IMG/VR virus record: IMGVR_UViG_3300004770_000033
Location: 1-44,705 of that record
Origin: a virus
Length of the DNA: 44,705 nucleotides
Strand: one strand, 5' to 3'
A program made the position numbers and the translations under genes. Shown one piece after another: positions 28,657 to 36,997 of the stretch (its first letter is position 1; each line of letters starts with the position of its first letter). The notes beneath the pieces are model-generated. The model was given only the letters and a program-made list of their open reading frames with translations. It did no database searches and was not told the DNA's origin.

Positions 28657-29927
28657 TCTTTGATCTCCACACGGGGGAAATAAGTAATAAACTTATCATA
28701 TCTGTGGTCTTCTTCATTCCTACGTTCCTTGATCTTCTTACGAATTTCATCAAAGAAATTCCATGCAAGTGGAACAAACATAGTTGTACCAAGCTTATCG
28801 ATATGATCTGCAGATACAATCGGAATAGAAGTGCCGGGTGTAAATCGACCTTGCTTAAGAGGATTATCATCAACAATAAAATCAAGATTAATTTTAGAAT
28901 AATTAAGAAGAGTCATTCCCTTTGCTGCAGCGCCATATCCAACAACATTCCAACCAATCATATTTTGACGAACAAAATCAGTTTCATACTTAAGTTGCTT
29001 TACGATTTCATTGGCTCGTTTTGCATATCTCTCATATGTTCCTTCATCATATACACCAGCTTTTTCCTCAATACCAATCAGCTGCTCAATCTTGGTTTCC
29101 ATGAAAGGAAAACGAATGACAGGATTTTTTGAAATAACAAATACAAAGCTAGTACCATGAATAGGCATATATTGAACATCAACAAGAGTAAGACCAGCCC
29201 TTTTACACAATTCATTCATAGACTTTACATTAAAAAATGAAATATGCTCGTGATAGATAGTATCAAATTCGTTATTACGAATCATAAATGCCTGTGAAGT
29301 TTGAATAAACAAAAGAGTATCATCATTCATAATTTTCTTTGCAGTTTGTAAAAATCCTAGAGGATCAGGACCATGTGCAAAAACATTCTGGGCAGAAATG
29401 ATATCAAAAGTTAAAGAATTGCCTACTCTATCGACAAGTTCTTCCTTGATAAAATTATTATTAAAATAATCACACCATACTTCATGATTCTTATAAGTGA
29501 GTGAAAAAAGATTTTGAGCAGGGTCAACACCAAAAGTTGTATGCCCCAATTTCTTAAAATAATCTAACTGCGTCCCATCATTACACCCAATATCAAATAC
29601 CTTCTTAGGTTGGCCCTGTGAATCGGTATAATTTGAATGAGTGGTCGATGCATATTGAGCAAAATGATCACAATGACTATGCATTGTAGTAGAAGTACCA
29701 CTAACATAAAGATAATCATCAAACATAAGATGAGGATCAACAGAATGAGTTAACTGAATATGATAGCAATCGGTACAACGATTAATAGCAAGAGGATATT
29801 CTTCTTGAACATCATCCTTATTCAACTTATAAGAATTAGCAAGGGGTTGAGTATTAAGATCGAGAGTCAATTTTAAATTGTGCGATCCACAAGCAACACA
29901 TGAAGTAAGTTCTGTGCAATTTTCCAT
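28653..29927 (-). CDS. NDP-sugar C-methyltransferase (TylCIII/NovU type)
   Basis: 424 aa in three parts. An N-terminal zinc domain (CVACGSHNL, CTDCYHIQLTH) is Methyltransf_13-like. The central SAM Rossmann fold has KVFDIGCNDGTQLDYF (about residues 109-124) and IISAQNVFAHGPDP. The C-terminal domain has GYGAAAKGMTLLNY (Methyltransf_14-like). The family C-methylates NDP-4-keto-6-deoxyhexoses. It lies next to the dehydratase-like epimerase, so the phage may make a branched deoxysugar. Confidence 0.9.
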   Translation of the reverse strand: MENCTELTSCVACGSHNLKLTLDLNTQPLANSYKLNKDDVQEEYPLAINRCTDCYHIQLTHSVDPHLMFDDYLYVSGTSTTMHSHCDHFAQYASTTHSNYTDSQGQPKKVFDIGCNDGTQLDYFKKLGHTTFGVDPAQNLFSLTYKNHEVWCDYFNNNFIKEELVDRVGNSLTFDIISAQNVFAHGPDPLGFLQTAKKIMNDDTLLFIQTSQAFMIRNNEFDTIYHEHISFFNVKSMNELCKRAGLTLVDVQYMPIHGTSFVFVISKNPVIRFPFMETKIEQLIGIEEKAGVYDEGTYERYAKRANEIVKQLKYETDFVRQNMIGWNVVGYGAAAKGMTLLNYSKINLDFIVDDNPLKQGRFTPGTSIPIVSADHIDKLGTTMFVPLAWNFFDEIRKKIKERRNEEDHRYDKFITYFPRVEIKE

Positions 29928-29941
29928 ATTATATTTCCTTA

Positions 29942-30598
29942 TTATTTGCTAAATACACATTTCATTTCGACAAGAGGTGTTTTTTCGAATACGACCATAC
30001 TATCATAGTAAGAAATAGAAGACAATCCTTTTGAAAGATTTGCCTTATCTTTTATTTGCCCATGTCCATTACGCATAAATTCGTAATGAAGAACATCTAC
30101 AAAATTCTTACTATATTCAATAAAAGATGCCATGTTCTTATATCCACCAGAATAATCATCCCAATAGCTAGTATGAGTATCTTCACAAATATAAACGCCA
30201 TTAGAATTTATTATAGGAAAAACTTTTTCAAAAGTTACAATTTGCTGTTTCATATGATGGCCACCATCTTCAACCATAATATCAACAGGACCAATTTCTA
30301 AAAGTGTCTTATCCCAAAATTCTTCTGATGCTTGATCACCAATAATAATCTTTACGTTTGGATTATCATATACTAGATCAGAACATTTAGGATCAACATC
30401 AATACCATATATCTTACTTTCTGGACCAAAATAACGAGACCACATTTCAAGTGATCCGCCATTTTGTACGCCAACTTCAATAAATGTGATATTTTTTCCT
30501 TTAAACTTTTCGAAGTGGCGATCATAGACATCAAAATACCTATCCCACTTATCAGATATCTTTGGAATGGTATAAAATATTTCTCTGAGTGTACTCAT
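29942..30598 (-). CDS. SAM-dependent methyltransferase (macrocin/TylF-like)
   Basis: 218 aa. FIEVGVQNGGSLEMW (motif I, about residues 39-53), IYGIDVDPKC, IIIGDQASE, DIMVEDGGHHMKQQ and GVYICEDTH place it in the TylF/cephalosporin hydroxylase-type methyltransferases that O-methylate sugars. Its stop side is close to the C-methyltransferase, and its start overlaps the epimerase by four bases. Confidence 0.85.
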   Translation of the reverse strand: MSTLREIFYTIPKISDKWDRYFDVYDRHFEKFKGKNITFIEVGVQNGGSLEMWSRYFGPESKIYGIDVDPKCSDLVYDNPNVKIIIGDQASEEFWDKTLLEIGPVDIMVEDGGHHMKQQIVTFEKVFPIINSNGVYICEDTHTSYWDDYSGGYKNMASFIEYSKNFVDVLHYEFMRNGHGQIKDKANLSKGLSSISYYDSMVVFEKTPLVEMKCVFSK

Positions 30599-31635
30599 AG
30601 TTCAATCCATTCTTTATTAGCAAGAGACCAATCAACAACTTCTTGAATGCGTTCCTTTAGAGTTAGACGAGGTTCCCAACCAAGCATACGCATAAAATCA
30701 CCATCCAATGCATAACGAAGATCATGACCGGGGCGTGATGTATGAAAATCGACCATTTCATGATTGAATTTCTTACCTTGTGCATCCGCAATATATGTTG
30801 CAAGCTGAAGATTATCAATTTCTTCCTTACCAACGACATTAAACTTGGGGCACTTTGCATTTCCATAATCTGGAATATTAATCAAAGTTTTCTGTTGCTC
30901 ATTCAAATGCAGAAGGAAATACATTGCTTCTGCAACATCCTTAGCATGAATATAATAACGAGAACCGGGAATAGTCTTAGAAGAATCTGAATGAATAGTA
31001 AGAGTCTCACCATTACGAATCTTACGAATACACATAGGAATAAACTTTTCTGGATGCTGACGTTCACCAAAAACATTCATTGTATGAGTGATAAAGATAG
31101 GAAGATTATATGTGTTTTCATAAGCAACACAAAATTCTTCTGCAGCTGCCTTAGAAGCAGAATAAGGATTTGTTGAATTGTATCTATCACGTTCTCTATA
31201 CGAAACGCCGGGAGGAGCAACACCAAAAATCTCATCTGTACTAAAATAAATGAAACGTTCCAGATTCTTTAGTGTTCTAGCAAAGTTAAGAATATTAACT
31301 GTGCCGACAGTATTATCCATAACAAATTCCATAGGATGTGTAATAGAACGGTCAACATGACTACTAGCAGCAAGATGCAAAATTACATTAACATCACCAA
31401 TAAAATTATTATTAATTTCCGTAATTTCTGCCTTAAGATCATGCCATACAATCTTAACTCTCTTACGAGTTTCAGGATCATATTGAGATACAACATTATG
31501 TAACCGATTCAGATTGCCAGAGTAATCTAGACGATCCAAAGTAACAATTTCCCAATCAGTCTTCTTAAGGAAAAGATCAATAATATGATGACCGATAAAT
31601 CCAGCACCACCAGTAATAAGAACACGTTTTGTCAT
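30595..31635 (-). CDS. NAD-dependent epimerase/dehydratase (dTDP-glucose 4,6-dehydratase-like)
   Basis: 346 aa. ITGGAGFIGHHI (NAD-binding GxxGxxG, residues 7-18), LHLAASSHVDRS, YFSTDEIFG and YSASKAAAEEFC (catalytic YxxxK) are RfbB-like extended SDR motifs. Probably converts an NDP-hexose to the 4-keto-6-deoxy form used by the following methyltransferases. Has a likely promoter at 31668-31696. Confidence 0.92.
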   Translation of the reverse strand: MTKRVLITGGAGFIGHHIIDLFLKKTDWEIVTLDRLDYSGNLNRLHNVVSQYDPETRKRVKIVWHDLKAEITEINNNFIGDVNVILHLAASSHVDRSITHPMEFVMDNTVGTVNILNFARTLKNLERFIYFSTDEIFGVAPPGVSYRERDRYNSTNPYSASKAAAEEFCVAYENTYNLPIFITHTMNVFGERQHPEKFIPMCIRKIRNGETLTIHSDSSKTIPGSRYYIHAKDVAEAMYFLLHLNEQQKTLINIPDYGNAKCPKFNVVGKEEIDNLQLATYIADAQGKKFNHEMVDFHTSRPGHDLRYALDGDFMRMLGWEPRLTLKERIQEVVDWSLANKEWIEL

Positions 31636-31667
31636 TTTTTCTCCATATCAAATTTGATTATTTAAAC

Positions 31668-31696
31668 AACTTATCACAGTTATTAATCGTTGTCAA
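31668..31696 (-). promoter_or_regulatory. Sigma70-like promoter for the sugar operon
   Basis: Minus strand TTGACA (31696-31691), 17-bp spacer, TAAGTT (31673-31668), 33 bases before the epimerase start; the -35 box overlaps the end of the upstream gene. Confidence 0.55.
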
Positions 31697-32423
31697 CAAT
31701 TTTCCATGCTCTCAGAACCTTTTGAGAATTGATATAATTACAATCAATATCAAACTTTTCCTTCATATACTTTGGATACAATACATCAGTTACATACTCT
31801 AATGCCTTGAACCCATCAGCTTTATCATAAGAACTTTCTTCTGGACGCATATGTTTTACAGTATTTGTATGAATGACATGTGCTGTAGTTTGAAGAAACT
31901 GGCACATAACTCTATCAATACCCCAACATGATTTTTCATACTTATAATCATGAAGAAAATCAGTTACTTTCTTAAAAATATCATTTCTAAAAAAAGGACA
32001 ACCAGATTCAATAAAATCTGTTTCAGTAAAAATATATTCTGGATTATGTCTCATACATTCATATGTATTATATGAAATAGCGGCTTGATGAAATAGTCTA
32101 AAATCATAATGTCTTGCAATAGCAAGAGATTCATTTACTGATTGAATATCAGTAGCATAATCATCATCAAAACAACCAATATAATCATAATTTTCTAAAT
32201 TAATTATATTAGAAACTTCTTCCATAAGATTCCACTTTAGCCCCTTACGACGAATAATAAAATCATAAGTTCCTACTTCTGGTTGATAATCATTAAATAC
32301 AACAACACATGTATCATACGTCCTTTGAGATTTCGTATATCTCCAATGATTATCCCTATCATAGGCATCATCAAAAAACATGTCAGTTCCTGTAGGCGTA
32401 ATAATTAATGCTTTCTTTTCCAT
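31683..32423 (-). CDS. DUF707-like glycosyltransferase-type protein
   Basis: 246 aa from ATG 32423 (MEKKALIITPTG), with GGAG 9 bases upstream; upstream ATGs lie in the neighbouring gene. YDFIIRRKGLKWNLMEEV and YIGCFDDDYATDIQSVNE (DDD metal site, about residues 80-90) and RLFHQAAISYNTYE resemble DUF707 proteins, which are GT-A-like. Member of the glycan cassette; acceptor unknown. Confidence 0.75.
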   Translation of the reverse strand: MEKKALIITPTGTDMFFDDAYDRDNHWRYTKSQRTYDTCVVVFNDYQPEVGTYDFIIRRKGLKWNLMEEVSNIINLENYDYIGCFDDDYATDIQSVNESLAIARHYDFRLFHQAAISYNTYECMRHNPEYIFTETDFIESGCPFFRNDIFKKVTDFLHDYKYEKSCWGIDRVMCQFLQTTAHVIHTNTVKHMRPEESSYDKADGFKALEYVTDVLYPKYMKEKFDIDCNYINSQKVLRAWKIVDND

Positions 32424-32424
32424 A

Positions 32425-33300
32425 TTAAATGACTCCATACATTTTTTCAATATATTCTTTCCACTGACCATAATCTTGAACAACACCATTTCCAAGATTT
32501 ACTGATCTAATGTATTGATGAACAATACACATAGTTTCTCCAAATTCATTATAAACATAACTTCCATCAAACTTTGGTTCACCTTCAAGAAGATTTGGTC
32601 TAAACATGGTAATCTTACGTTCATCAGCAACTGTACCAAGATTAGCAGCCCACCCATCTTTCATCTGTGAAAAGAAAGTAGAATCTTCATATATCTTATT
32701 ATCAATGAGTTGATTGAAAACAGCTTGATCACATATCTTAATGGGTTTACCAGAAGAATGCAATGCAATATTAAAACATAAATCCCTAATATATTCACCT
32801 TCTCCAGCAAGGACACCAACATTATATATTGTGTTTGTTTTCAATATATTATGAACATATGGTCCAAATGTTTCAAGGAGATTATTGTTTCCCCAACCTT
32901 CATCCATATACTTTAGACACTCAGAAGCAACAACAATTTTTTTATCACCAAGATTTTTTTCTAACCATTTCACAGGGTTATATTGAAAAACAACATCACG
33001 AACATCTGTTGTAATAACATAACGAGCAGGATAGTTTCTAATATAATCAGAGATAGCAAGAAATCTTTGTACATGTATTGAGCCGCTATTAACATTATTT
33101 GATAACTCAGCATTAAAAACATCAAACCCTGTATCGACTACTTGCTTCATAAATTCATGATCAGCAGTTTTATTTCCACTATTGAAGACAACCAAAACTT
33201 TGTCGCCTTCAAATCCACTCATGTTAATTGAATTTATCCAACCTTTTACTTTATCAAATGTATATCCACAACATCCACCAATAATTAAATCACGCATCAT
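32425..33300 (-). CDS. Glycosyltransferase (GT-A type)
   Basis: 291 aa. IIGGCCGYTFDKVKGWINSI start, then VITTDVRDVVFQYNP, a DxRD metal-donor motif in place of DxD (about residues 96-110), and IYNVGVLAGEGEYI, KICDQAVFNQLI. The layout resembles small galactosyl- or glucosyltransferases of phage and algal viruses. Four bases overlap with the next gene at its start. Confidence 0.78.
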   Translation of the reverse strand: MMRDLIIGGCCGYTFDKVKGWINSINMSGFEGDKVLVVFNSGNKTADHEFMKQVVDTGFDVFNAELSNNVNSGSIHVQRFLAISDYIRNYPARYVITTDVRDVVFQYNPVKWLEKNLGDKKIVVASECLKYMDEGWGNNNLLETFGPYVHNILKTNTIYNVGVLAGEGEYIRDLCFNIALHSSGKPIKICDQAVFNQLIDNKIYEDSTFFSQMKDGWAANLGTVADERKITMFRPNLLEGEPKFDGSYVYNEFGETMCIVHQYIRSVNLGNGVVQDYGQWKEYIEKMYGVI

Positions 33301-34007
33301 AAAAATCCTGTACGATAAGAGTTGTCACTTATGAGTTTATTTATTATAGCTGGCATATCCCTATTATATACAATTCCTTCTGCATTCATCATATCAATAG
33401 CTTCTGGGATAGTAGAAGTTGTTGTTGCATAAGGTGTATGATGAAGAAGATTTGTGATAAGATAATTTTGATTCATCATATAATATTGAGTATCATAAAC
33501 AAAATTATCACCCCAACAAATATCTAAACCATCAATAACAGGAATCCAATTGTTCCTATGAAGAAACATAAGCATTCCAAAACCAAGATGCTGACGAAAA
33601 TGATAAGGCATCGGGCTATGAATAATACTAATTTCTCCAGTAGTAATTGGTATTTGTGGCGTATCTTTCACACCGGGACTTATACCATAAACTCCACGTT
33701 CTGGAGAAATGTGTGGATAAATTCTGTGAAATAACTTAAGATCAAAGATAAGATCATCACCATACAAACAAATTTTATCATACTTTACTTGTGGTACTGC
33801 AAAATTCCATGCAGGATTTACGTAAATGTTTTTACCAAAAGTACGAATAGTGATATTAGGATGATTAAGAACTTCAATTTTTGGTCTTTCAGATGGATTG
33901 TTATCGATAATAAAAATTTCTCCGACATATGGACTAGATAACATATCGGATAAAAATGTATAGAATGGCTTATACCGCCACATTGTAGGAACAATTATAC
34001 TGATCAT
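33297..34007 (-). CDS. GT2-like glycosyltransferase
   Basis: 236 aa. SIIVPTMWRYKPFYTFLSDM, IFIIDNNPSERPKI, NPAWNFAV and ICLYGDDLIF (DD metal site) match the inverting GT-A nucleotide-sugar fold. C-terminal CWGDNFVYDTQYYM could hold the catalytic base. Part of the cassette that probably builds or decorates a surface glycan. Confidence 0.8.
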   Translation of the reverse strand: MISIIVPTMWRYKPFYTFLSDMLSSPYVGEIFIIDNNPSERPKIEVLNHPNITIRTFGKNIYVNPAWNFAVPQVKYDKICLYGDDLIFDLKLFHRIYPHISPERGVYGISPGVKDTPQIPITTGEISIIHSPMPYHFRQHLGFGMLMFLHRNNWIPVIDGLDICWGDNFVYDTQYYMMNQNYLITNLLHHTPYATTTSTIPEAIDMMNAEGIVYNRDMPAIINKLISDNSYRTGFL

Positions 34008-34017
34008 TTTTCCTCGC

Positions 34018-34722
34018 TTATAGACTAATTAACCCATGACCAAAGAATTTAGTTTCTTTAGTTCCAAATCTACTATTATTAACTTGATTATAATAATAAC
34101 CATGCCAGCTCAATTTAGCAAAATACATTTTATTATTGCCAACAGCAAATGGGATGAGTGTTGGATATGTAAGCATATACTTACAAACACCTTCAACAAC
34201 ACTCATCCACCAGTGATTAGTAATATCATCAATAATAACAATACCTTCATTATGAATAAGTTCGCTGGCAATCTTCAAATCATTGATTGTGTGTTCAACG
34301 CTATGACCACCATCAACAGACATAAACCTAAGTGAACCAGAAGGAATATTCTTACGCATAACATCTTTAGGATCAGTAGAATCTTCTTCAAGAAGAACAA
34401 TATTGTTTCCTCTATGTCGATCATAGCTTATGATATTCTGAGCAAAAATATCTTTCTTGCCTTGACCAGACTGATCAATATTTAAATGTTGAAAATCAAA
34501 TACATCTACTGCATATGACTTATATTGTTCTTCAATTGTTTGATTGAGGAGAAGAAATAGTTTGCCATGATGAATGCCAATTTCACATGCACCACCAATT
34601 TTATTAAGAGATAGACTATCAAGAAAATCTACAAACTCTGCTACTCTAGGATGACACCATCCTTCAACATCATCAAATCCATTATTAATATAATTTTCAA
34701 TATACTTATTATTAAATGACAT
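34018..34722 (-). CDS. SAM-dependent methyltransferase (class I)
   Basis: 234 aa from ATG 34722 (GAGGTG upstream). ACEIGIHHGKLFLLL (motif I, about residues 45-59), YAVDVFDFQHLN, RFMSVDGGHSVEHTINDL and GIVIIDDITNHWW. Resembles CmcI/TylF-type sugar methyltransferases like the gene at 29942 but is not a close copy. Probably acts on the same glycan. Confidence 0.82.
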   Translation of the reverse strand: MSFNNKYIENYINNGFDDVEGWCHPRVAEFVDFLDSLSLNKIGGACEIGIHHGKLFLLLNQTIEEQYKSYAVDVFDFQHLNIDQSGQGKKDIFAQNIISYDRHRGNNIVLLEEDSTDPKDVMRKNIPSGSLRFMSVDGGHSVEHTINDLKIASELIHNEGIVIIDDITNHWWMSVVEGVCKYMLTYPTLIPFAVGNNKMYFAKLSWHGYYYNQVNNSRFGTKETKFFGHGLISL

Positions 34723-34752
34723 TTTACACCTCACAGTATCATATTTTATATA

Positions 34753-34827
34753 TGGTAGTCCGTGACAGGATTGAACTGCCGACCTTTCCCGTGTAAAGGG
34801 ACTGCGCTACCGCTGCGCCAACGGACC
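34753..34827 (-). tRNA. tRNA-Val (UAC), CCA encoded
   Basis: Acceptor GGTCCGT/ACGGACT with a G1.U72 pair, A73, CCA; anticodon loop TTTACAC between CCC/GGG; T-loop TTCAATC. Confidence 0.93.
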
Positions 34828-34835
34828 TTATTTTT

Positions 34836-34910
34836 TGGTAGAGCATAGCGGAGTCGAACCGCTCTCAAAGGAATGAAAATCCTGTATCCTAACCGATAGA
34901 CGAATGCTCC
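34836..34910 (-). tRNA. tRNA-Glu (UUC), CCA encoded
   Basis: Acceptor GGAGCAT/ATGCTCT with G1.U72, A73, CCA; anticodon loop TTTTCAT; T-loop TTCGACT. Confidence 0.93.
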
Positions 34911-34916
34911 AAAATA

Positions 34917-35057
34917 TTAAACTTTCTTTTTACTTCCACGACTATGAGAAAACCCAGAAGCTTTCCAACCACTAGATGATTTACTGTAAGTAGTAGTCGA
35001 ACCAGATTTATTTTTAACAACTTTAGTAGTTTTATTCTTAACAATTGTTTTAGCCAT
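34917..35057 (-). CDS. 46-aa basic Ser/Lys-rich protein
   Basis: ATG 35057 (GGAG 9 bases upstream) to TAA 34917. Very basic and low-complexity (TTKVVKNKSGSTTTYSKSSS, ending GSKKKV). Unlikely to be globular; perhaps nucleic-acid binding. Co-transcribed with the amidotransferase-like gene. Confidence 0.6.
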   Translation of the reverse strand: MAKTIVKNKTTKVVKNKSGSTTTYSKSSSGWKASGFSHSRGSKKKV

Positions 35058-35058
35058 A

Positions 35059-35706
35059 TCATTCATCTCCGATAAGCCTATCTACAAATTCTAACAACAG
35101 TCGGTGATGTTCACCATCATGCCAGTATTTATGTATATACTGATAAGGCTTATCATACCAAAACTCTTCACTTTCTGGATGACAACCAATCAATCCTATA
35201 TTACCTTGAATGATTGCCATTGGCAACCCGTCTGCATATTTAGCAACAGTTTTATACTTACCATCACCAACATATGTACACCCATCATAAAAGAACATAT
35301 GATAGGGAAGATCATCCCAAAACACAAATGCTACAGTACCATATGATCTTTTAACAATAGCAGTTGGTTGTTTAATATATTGTACTGCGTCTACGTTGTC
35401 AAGTATGTCAAAATATCTAGAGCCAGCCCAATAAGCACCCATGCAAATGCCGATATACCTACCACCTCTAGCAAGAAACGCTGCGATTTTGTTAGCTTTA
35501 GTACGTGTAAAGAAATCGTGATAGCTGTCACTATCACCAATACCACCGGGGAAGCATACTGCAACAACGTCATTTAACACCTCGTCTAGATCATCATCAA
35601 CAGTAAATAACTTTATTTCATAATTATAAGATAATGATTTAGTAATACCATTACAGCATTGTTTAGAACACTCAGGATGATTTTGAAATAAAGCAATTTT
35701 TTTCAT
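35059..35706 (-). CDS. Class I glutamine amidotransferase-like protein (BPL_N type)
   Basis: 215 aa. AVCFPGGIGDSDSYHDF, GRYIGICMGAYWAG (nucleophile elbow Cys, about residue 89) and LIGCHPESEEFW (His and Glu) give the Cys-His-Glu triad of GATase-1/DJ-1-like folds. The GG...D and CMGAYWAG pattern matches the biotin-protein-ligase N-terminal (BPL_N) family. Substrate unknown; it could be an amidotransferase or peptidase-like enzyme. Confidence 0.78.
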   Translation of the reverse strand: MKKIALFQNHPECSKQCCNGITKSLSYNYEIKLFTVDDDLDEVLNDVVAVCFPGGIGDSDSYHDFFTRTKANKIAAFLARGGRYIGICMGAYWAGSRYFDILDNVDAVQYIKQPTAIVKRSYGTVAFVFWDDLPYHMFFYDGCTYVGDGKYKTVAKYADGLPMAIIQGNIGLIGCHPESEEFWYDKPYQYIHKYWHDGEHHRLLLEFVDRLIGDE

Positions 35707-35722
35707 AACAACCTTTTAAAAA

Positions 35723-35809
35723 TGGTGAGTAGGGTAGGATTCGAACCCACAACGCTCTTAGAGGCTAGATTTACAGTCTAGTGCAGTCCACCGTCTCTGC
35801 AGCCTACTC
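35723..35809 (-). tRNA. tRNA-Tyr (GUA), CCA encoded
   Basis: Acceptor GAGTAGG/CCTACTC, A73, CCA; anticodon stem CTAGA/TCTAG with loop CTGTAAA; long variable arm; T-loop TTCGAAT. Position 8 is C instead of U. Confidence 0.92.
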
Positions 35810-35818
35810 ATTATCTTA

Positions 35819-35847
35819 TCTATAACACAATCAAAAAATTATGTCAA
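35819..35847 (-). promoter_or_regulatory. Sigma70-like promoter for tRNA-Tyr
   Basis: Minus strand TTGACA (35847-35842), 17-bp spacer, TATAGA (35824-35819), just upstream of tRNA-Tyr. Confidence 0.6.
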
Positions 35848-35855
35848 ATATTTTT

Positions 35856-35929
35856 TGGTGCTCTCTGACAGAATCGAACTGCCAATAGATGATTACTAAT
35901 CAACTGTTATACCATTTAACTAAGAGAGC
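35856..35929 (-). tRNA. tRNA-Thr (AGU), CCA encoded
   Basis: Acceptor GCTCTCT/AGAGAGC, A73, CCA; loop TTAGTAA gives anticodon AGU (decodes ACU). The anticodon stem has a T.T mismatch. G1-C72 and C2-G71 match threonine identity. Wobble A34 is rare in bacterial tRNAs outside Arg. Confidence 0.88.
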
Positions 35930-36066
35930 CAATCCAATACAAAAGCAAGAATTGTCAATGCAATAACAGGCATCCAAAAAAGAATAATAATAACCTTAGC
36001 TACTTCAAAAGCAGATTCAGCTTTATTAAACATTTTTGTTCTTCTATACTCATCATTATATGACAT
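35920..36066 (-). CDS. 48-aa single-pass membrane protein ending inside tRNA-Thr
   Basis: ATG 36066 to TAG 35920-35922. Polar N-terminus and one hydrophobic segment (VAKVIIILFWMPVIALTILA). The last codons, including TAG, are the 5' acceptor strand of tRNA-Thr, so RNase P cleavage of the common transcript would remove the stop codon. Weak ribosome site (GGAAAAAA). Confidence 0.55.
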   Translation of the reverse strand: MSYNDEYRRTKMFNKAESAFEVAKVIIILFWMPVIALTILAFVLDWLS

Positions 36067-36083
36067 TTTTTTCCTTAATTTTT

Positions 36084-36160
36084 TGGTGCGCTTGAAGGGA
36101 CTCGAACCCCCAAAACTCAGTTTCTAAGACTGATACGTATACCAATTCCGTCACAAACGC
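36084..36160 (-). tRNA. tRNA-Leu (UAG), CCA encoded, short variable loop
   Basis: Acceptor GCGTTTG/CAAGCGC, A73, CCA; anticodon loop CTTAGAA; T-loop TTCGAGT. The variable region is only about five bases, whereas tRNA-Leu is normally class II; the T-stem has two G.U pairs. Amino-acid identity therefore rests on the anticodon. Confidence 0.85.
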
Positions 36161-36168
36161 ATTTAATT

Positions 36169-36984
36169 CTAAATTATTATCTCATACTTTTCAAAGATAG
36201 TCAATACTTCTGGATCAATTGTATTTCTATCTACAGGTAAAAGTACTTTACCTTTTCTCTCATATATATCTTTCCCCATAATCATATTATGACGAATATT
36301 GTCCAAATCTCTAATTTTTTCATTATTAAATTCTTGATGAGGAGCAATAATTATTTTTTGTTGAATTTTTTCTGGTGTTGCCCAAAAACTTAAATGATAA
36401 CCACCAAATTCTACAAATGGAATTTGATGATCCCATCTATGTTCTCTTATCCACTGAGGTGAAACATCTTTCACTGTGTAATTTTTACAAAGAACGGTTC
36501 CATAACATGGAGTTTGTTGTACTTGATTGAAATTATAAAAAAACATTCCTTGTTTAAATCCAATAAAAGGATTATCGGGAGCAAGATGAACTAAAGCAAT
36601 ATCAATAGCACTCTTTAATGGAATTTCATCGACATCACTAATCATAACTATATCATCATCATCAAAAAAATTCAAGGCATTTTGTATATAATTTCTTTGA
36701 AAATTTTCAACTTTCCAATATCCTGTATCTCTACTAGCCGGATCATCAGGTTTTAATGTAAAATCATAGTGATCTGGATTAATATGAACAGGATAATAAA
36801 ATATTTTACTCATATATTTTGTATAACGCTTAATATTATCAAGAAAATTTAAACGTTTTTTTGTTCCATTATGAGTAATATCAGACTCAATAATGATAAA
36901 TTTATCAACTTTTGGATATAGATATTCTAATCTACCTTCAAGAATATCATATTCATTGGTGAACATAAAGCAATCAAGTATCAT
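36169..36984 (-). CDS. GT17-like glycosyltransferase
   Basis: 271 aa. DCFMFTNEYDILEGRLEYL start, FIIIESDITHNG, IVMISDVDEIPL (DVD metal site, about residues 113-124) and FGGYHLSFW match GT17 (N-acetylglucosaminyltransferase type), common in phage and bacterial glycan loci. It lies on the tRNA side of the glycan cassette. Confidence 0.87.
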   Translation of the reverse strand: MILDCFMFTNEYDILEGRLEYLYPKVDKFIIIESDITHNGTKKRLNFLDNIKRYTKYMSKIFYYPVHINPDHYDFTLKPDDPASRDTGYWKVENFQRNYIQNALNFFDDDDIVMISDVDEIPLKSAIDIALVHLAPDNPFIGFKQGMFFYNFNQVQQTPCYGTVLCKNYTVKDVSPQWIREHRWDHQIPFVEFGGYHLSFWATPEKIQQKIIIAPHQEFNNEKIRDLDNIRHNMIMGKDIYERKGKVLLPVDRNTIDPEVLTIFEKYEIII

Positions 36985-36997
36985 AGCAAAAACCTAT

